Assembly (NCBI GenBank): GCA_021203285.1
Contig: JAJQBM010000039.1
Location: forward strand, 1-8,927
Length of the DNA: 8,927 nucleotides
Direction: 5' to 3'
DNA from: Clostridiales bacterium
Lineage (GTDB): Bacteria > Bacillota > Clostridia > Lachnospirales > Lachnospiraceae
Below are positions 7,200 through 8,927 of the stretch, in pieces. Numbering within the stretch: position 1 is the stretch's first letter; each line of letters starts with the position of its first letter. Both the position numbers and the translations under genes were made by a program. The notes below the pieces were generated by a model that was not told where the DNA came from, did not search any database, and was given only the letters and a program-made list of their open reading frames with translations.

Positions 7200-7207
7200 G
7201 GGAGGAG
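7200..7207 (+). promoter_or_regulatory. Ribosome binding site fixing the DUF5711-like start
   Basis: GGGAGGAG ends 3 bases before the ATG at 7211 (core GGAGG about 5 bases away), which is close but workable. An in-frame GTG at 7157 would add 18 Arg/Glu-rich residues, has only a weak purine tract before it, and falls inside the candidate promoter. Confidence 0.7.
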
Positions 7208-7210
7208 CGC

Positions 7211-8434
7211 ATGAGCGACAAAGGAAAAAGCAACCTTCGCATCGTTGAGACAAACTGGGATGAGATTGAACAGAAAATCCGGGAACGCCGCAGAAAGCGG
7301 CTCCGCGCGGCGGCGATCATTGTCGCGGTGTGTGTGGCGGCGGCGATTGTCTACTATGTTTATATGCAGCATAAAACCTATGATGATTATCTGGTGACGG
7401 AAGAGATTTCCCGCTCTGACACATCGGCGACGCACTATCTGGCTTATGCGGACGGTTATCTGAAGTACAGCAACGACGGCATCTCCTATGTCACGGTCAG
7501 CGATACGACCCTCTGGAACCAGAGCTACGGCATGGAAAACCCGATGGTTTCCATCTGCGATTCCTATGTGGCAGTCGCGGACAGGCAGGGTGAAACCGTT
7601 TATGTGATGAGTGAGAGCGGCGTTGCGTGTGAGATTTCCCTCAATATGCCGATTGCCCGGGTGGAGGTCGCGCCTCAGGGGACCGTGGCTGCTTTGTCAG
7701 AGGACAGCGGCACGGGCTACCTTTCTCTCTATGACAAAAACGGGAAGCTGATCGCGGAGGGAGCCATCTATCTGGAGAACAGCGGAATCCCCATGGACAT
7801 CGCACTGTCCACGGACGGGAACAACCTCGCGGTTTCGATTGTCGATGTCAGCAGCGGAGCGGTCGCGACGACGATCAATTTCTACAATTTCAGCACGGCG
7901 GGACAAAACCAGATTGACAATCTGGTGGCGGCATATACCTATGAGGAGACAATTATACCGGAGCTGGTGTATGTCAGCGAGAGCAGGCTGATCGCCTTCG
8001 CGGATACCGGAGTGTATACCTTCAACGGGTCCGGCACGCCGACAGAGGGCGCTGTTCTGACGGTTTCGGATGAAATACAGAGTGTTTTTTATGATGACGG
8101 CTATTTCGGGCTGGTGTTCAGCGACGCGACCAAAGACGCCGGCCGCATCATCAAAGTATATGACACCGCCTGCAGCGAACAGGTGACCATTGAGACGGAG
8201 TTTTCCTACGACAGCATCGGCTTTCTTGACAATCATGAGATTTGCCTCCTGAATGCGACGCAGTGCAGCGTTTTCACACTCGGGGGCTTGCAGAAATTCA
8301 CATATGAGTTTGATGAGGAGATTCGCGGATTTTTCCATGAGAGCGGATTTCACCAGTATGTGATTCTGAAGGAGAACGCAACCGAGCGGGTGCGGCTGCG
8401 GCTGCTCCCCTCGCTCACAGAGGATGAAGAATGA
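7211..8434 (+). CDS. Bitopic membrane protein with probable beta-propeller outer domain (DUF5711-like)
   Basis: Uncharacterised protein of 407 residues. A short charged N-terminus (QKIRERRRKRLR, 21-32) precedes one hydrophobic span (about 33-51, AAAIIVAVCVAAAIVYYVY), so the N-terminus should be inside and residues 55-407 outside as a signal-anchored domain. That domain is rich in short strands and turns with recurring pattern units, for example VSICDSYVAVADRQGETVYV (113-132), VAALSEDSGTGYLSLYDKNG (159-178), MDIALSTDGNNLAVSIVD (195-212) and VYVSESRLIAFADTGVYTF (253-271), as in WD40/PQQ-like propellers. The overall form resembles the Clostridia family I recall as DUF5711; I could not verify this. 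No catalytic motif is seen. The stop overlaps the next start (ATGA at 8431-8434), indicating translational coupling to the CvpA-family gene. A sensor or scaffold role is possible but is not shown by the sequence. Confidence 0.85.
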   Translation: MSDKGKSNLRIVETNWDEIEQKIRERRRKRLRAAAIIVAVCVAAAIVYYVYMQHKTYDDYLVTEEISRSDTSATHYLAYADGYLKYSNDGISYVTVSDTTLWNQSYGMENPMVSICDSYVAVADRQGETVYVMSESGVACEISLNMPIARVEVAPQGTVAALSEDSGTGYLSLYDKNGKLIAEGAIYLENSGIPMDIALSTDGNNLAVSIVDVSSGAVATTINFYNFSTAGQNQIDNLVAAYTYEETIIPELVYVSESRLIAFADTGVYTFNGSGTPTEGAVLTVSDEIQSVFYDDGYFGLVFSDATKDAGRIIKVYDTACSEQVTIETEFSYDSIGFLDNHEICLLNATQCSVFTLGGLQKFTYEFDEEIRGFFHESGFHQYVILKENATERVRLRLLPSLTEDEE

Positions 8435-8927
8435 ACTGGTTATTGCTGGGTATTTTGATTGTTTTTCTCATATGTATTATTCACGGCTGGCGGCGCGGTC
8501 TGCTGCGGCTGTTGTTTTCACTGATTTCATGGATCGTGATGATCATTCTGATTTCATATATCAGTCCGTATATCACGGATTTTCTCAGGGAAAATACGGG
8601 GATTTATTCGTGGATTGAGAAGCAGTGCGCCGCGACGATAGAGACGCGGCTCGGAACCGGGCTGGAGTTTCTCGCCGCGCAGGGCGCAGAGGCGGCGGCT
8701 GATTGGATTCTGAAGGGGATCGTGTTTCTCGTCGCGCTGCTTGTGACGATTGTTCTGATCCGGCTGGTCTATCGCGCGCTGGGGATTGTGGATCACATCC
8801 CCATTCTCAGAGGCGTCAACCGTCTGCTCGGGCTGGTTGGCGGCGGAGTTGAGGCATATATTCTGATCTCGCTGTTTTTCCTTTTTGTATCGGTGATCGC
8901 CGGAACGCAGATCGGCACTTTGCTGAC
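8431..8927 (+). CDS. CvpA family membrane protein, 3' end cut by the window
   Basis: The frame is open from the ATG at 8431 to the window edge: 165 residues and no stop, so the gene is partial. It starts in the ATGA overlap with the previous stop, after AGAGGA at 8419-8424. Hydrophobic spans lie at about 2-18, 28-45, 91-111 and 138-157, giving a multi-pass inner membrane protein. The CvpA-type signatures are an N-terminal span followed by GWRRGLLRLLFSLISWI (19-35), and the PILRGVNRLLGLVGGGVEA stretch (125-143) just before the fourth span. Family members were first linked to colicin V production in E. coli and are otherwise loosely tied to envelope homeostasis; the biochemical role is unknown. 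Other small multi-pass families are possible, but the GVNRLLGLVGG motif and layout favour CvpA. Confidence 0.82.
   Translation, partial: MNWLLLGILIVFLICIIHGWRRGLLRLLFSLISWIVMIILISYISPYITDFLRENTGIYSWIEKQCAATIETRLGTGLEFLAAQGAEAAADWILKGIVFLVALLVTIVLIRLVYRALGIVDHIPILRGVNRLLGLVGGGVEAYILISLFFLFVSVIAGTQIGTLL

Noticed and set aside
1..8927. SRP RNA, tRNA, CRISPR, insertion sequence or prophage elements
   Set aside because: I looked for them, especially the SRP RNA often found near dnaX, and saw no matching structure, repeat array, transposase or integrase.

Overview
The window is GC-rich, densely packed chromosomal DNA with every supported gene on the + strand. The split transketolase, the pyrophosphate-like 'mixed' phosphofructokinase signature, the short Firmicutes-type DnaX followed by ebfC and recR, strong AGGAGG-type ribosome binding sites and extended -10 promoters all point to a Clostridia member, most likely a gut-type Lachnospiraceae relative. 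The taxonomic call is inference from gene content and style. No mobile element, tRNA, rRNA or CRISPR array is visible.

Layout. Bases 1-160 are a leader with a good sigma-A promoter. A tightly spaced run follows: 6-phosphofructokinase (161-1234), dnaX (1264-2847), ebfC/ybaB (2862-3209), recR (3209-3805), and the two halves of transketolase (3830-4666 and 4654-5592). A GNRA-loop intrinsic terminator at 5618-5647 closes it. After a 178-base gap with a weak promoter candidate comes a second set: a membrane-anchored LysM protein (5771-7102), a bitopic protein with a probable beta-propeller outer domain resembling DUF5711 (7211-8434), and a CvpA-family membrane protein (8431 to the window edge, cut off). 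No gene-free stretch exceeds 300 bases.

Function. The first block joins central carbon metabolism (PFK feeding glycolysis, transketolase running the non-oxidative pentose phosphate pathway and supplying pentoses for nucleotides) to the replication clamp loader and RecFOR repair. dnaX-ebfC-recR is a widely conserved trio; its placement between sugar enzymes on what could be one transcript is notable. The second block looks like an uncharacterised cell-envelope module: two single-pass proteins with cytosolic N-termini and outside C-termini, plus a multi-pass protein translationally coupled to the second.

Most interesting point: the cytosolic half of the LysM protein resembles an MPN/JAB (JAMM-type) fold in which the metal-binding histidines and catalytic glutamate positions are replaced. 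If right, it is a pseudoenzyme domain joined through one membrane span and a long acidic linker to a peptidoglycan-binding LysM. This is a fold inference made by eye and needs a structure prediction or profile search.
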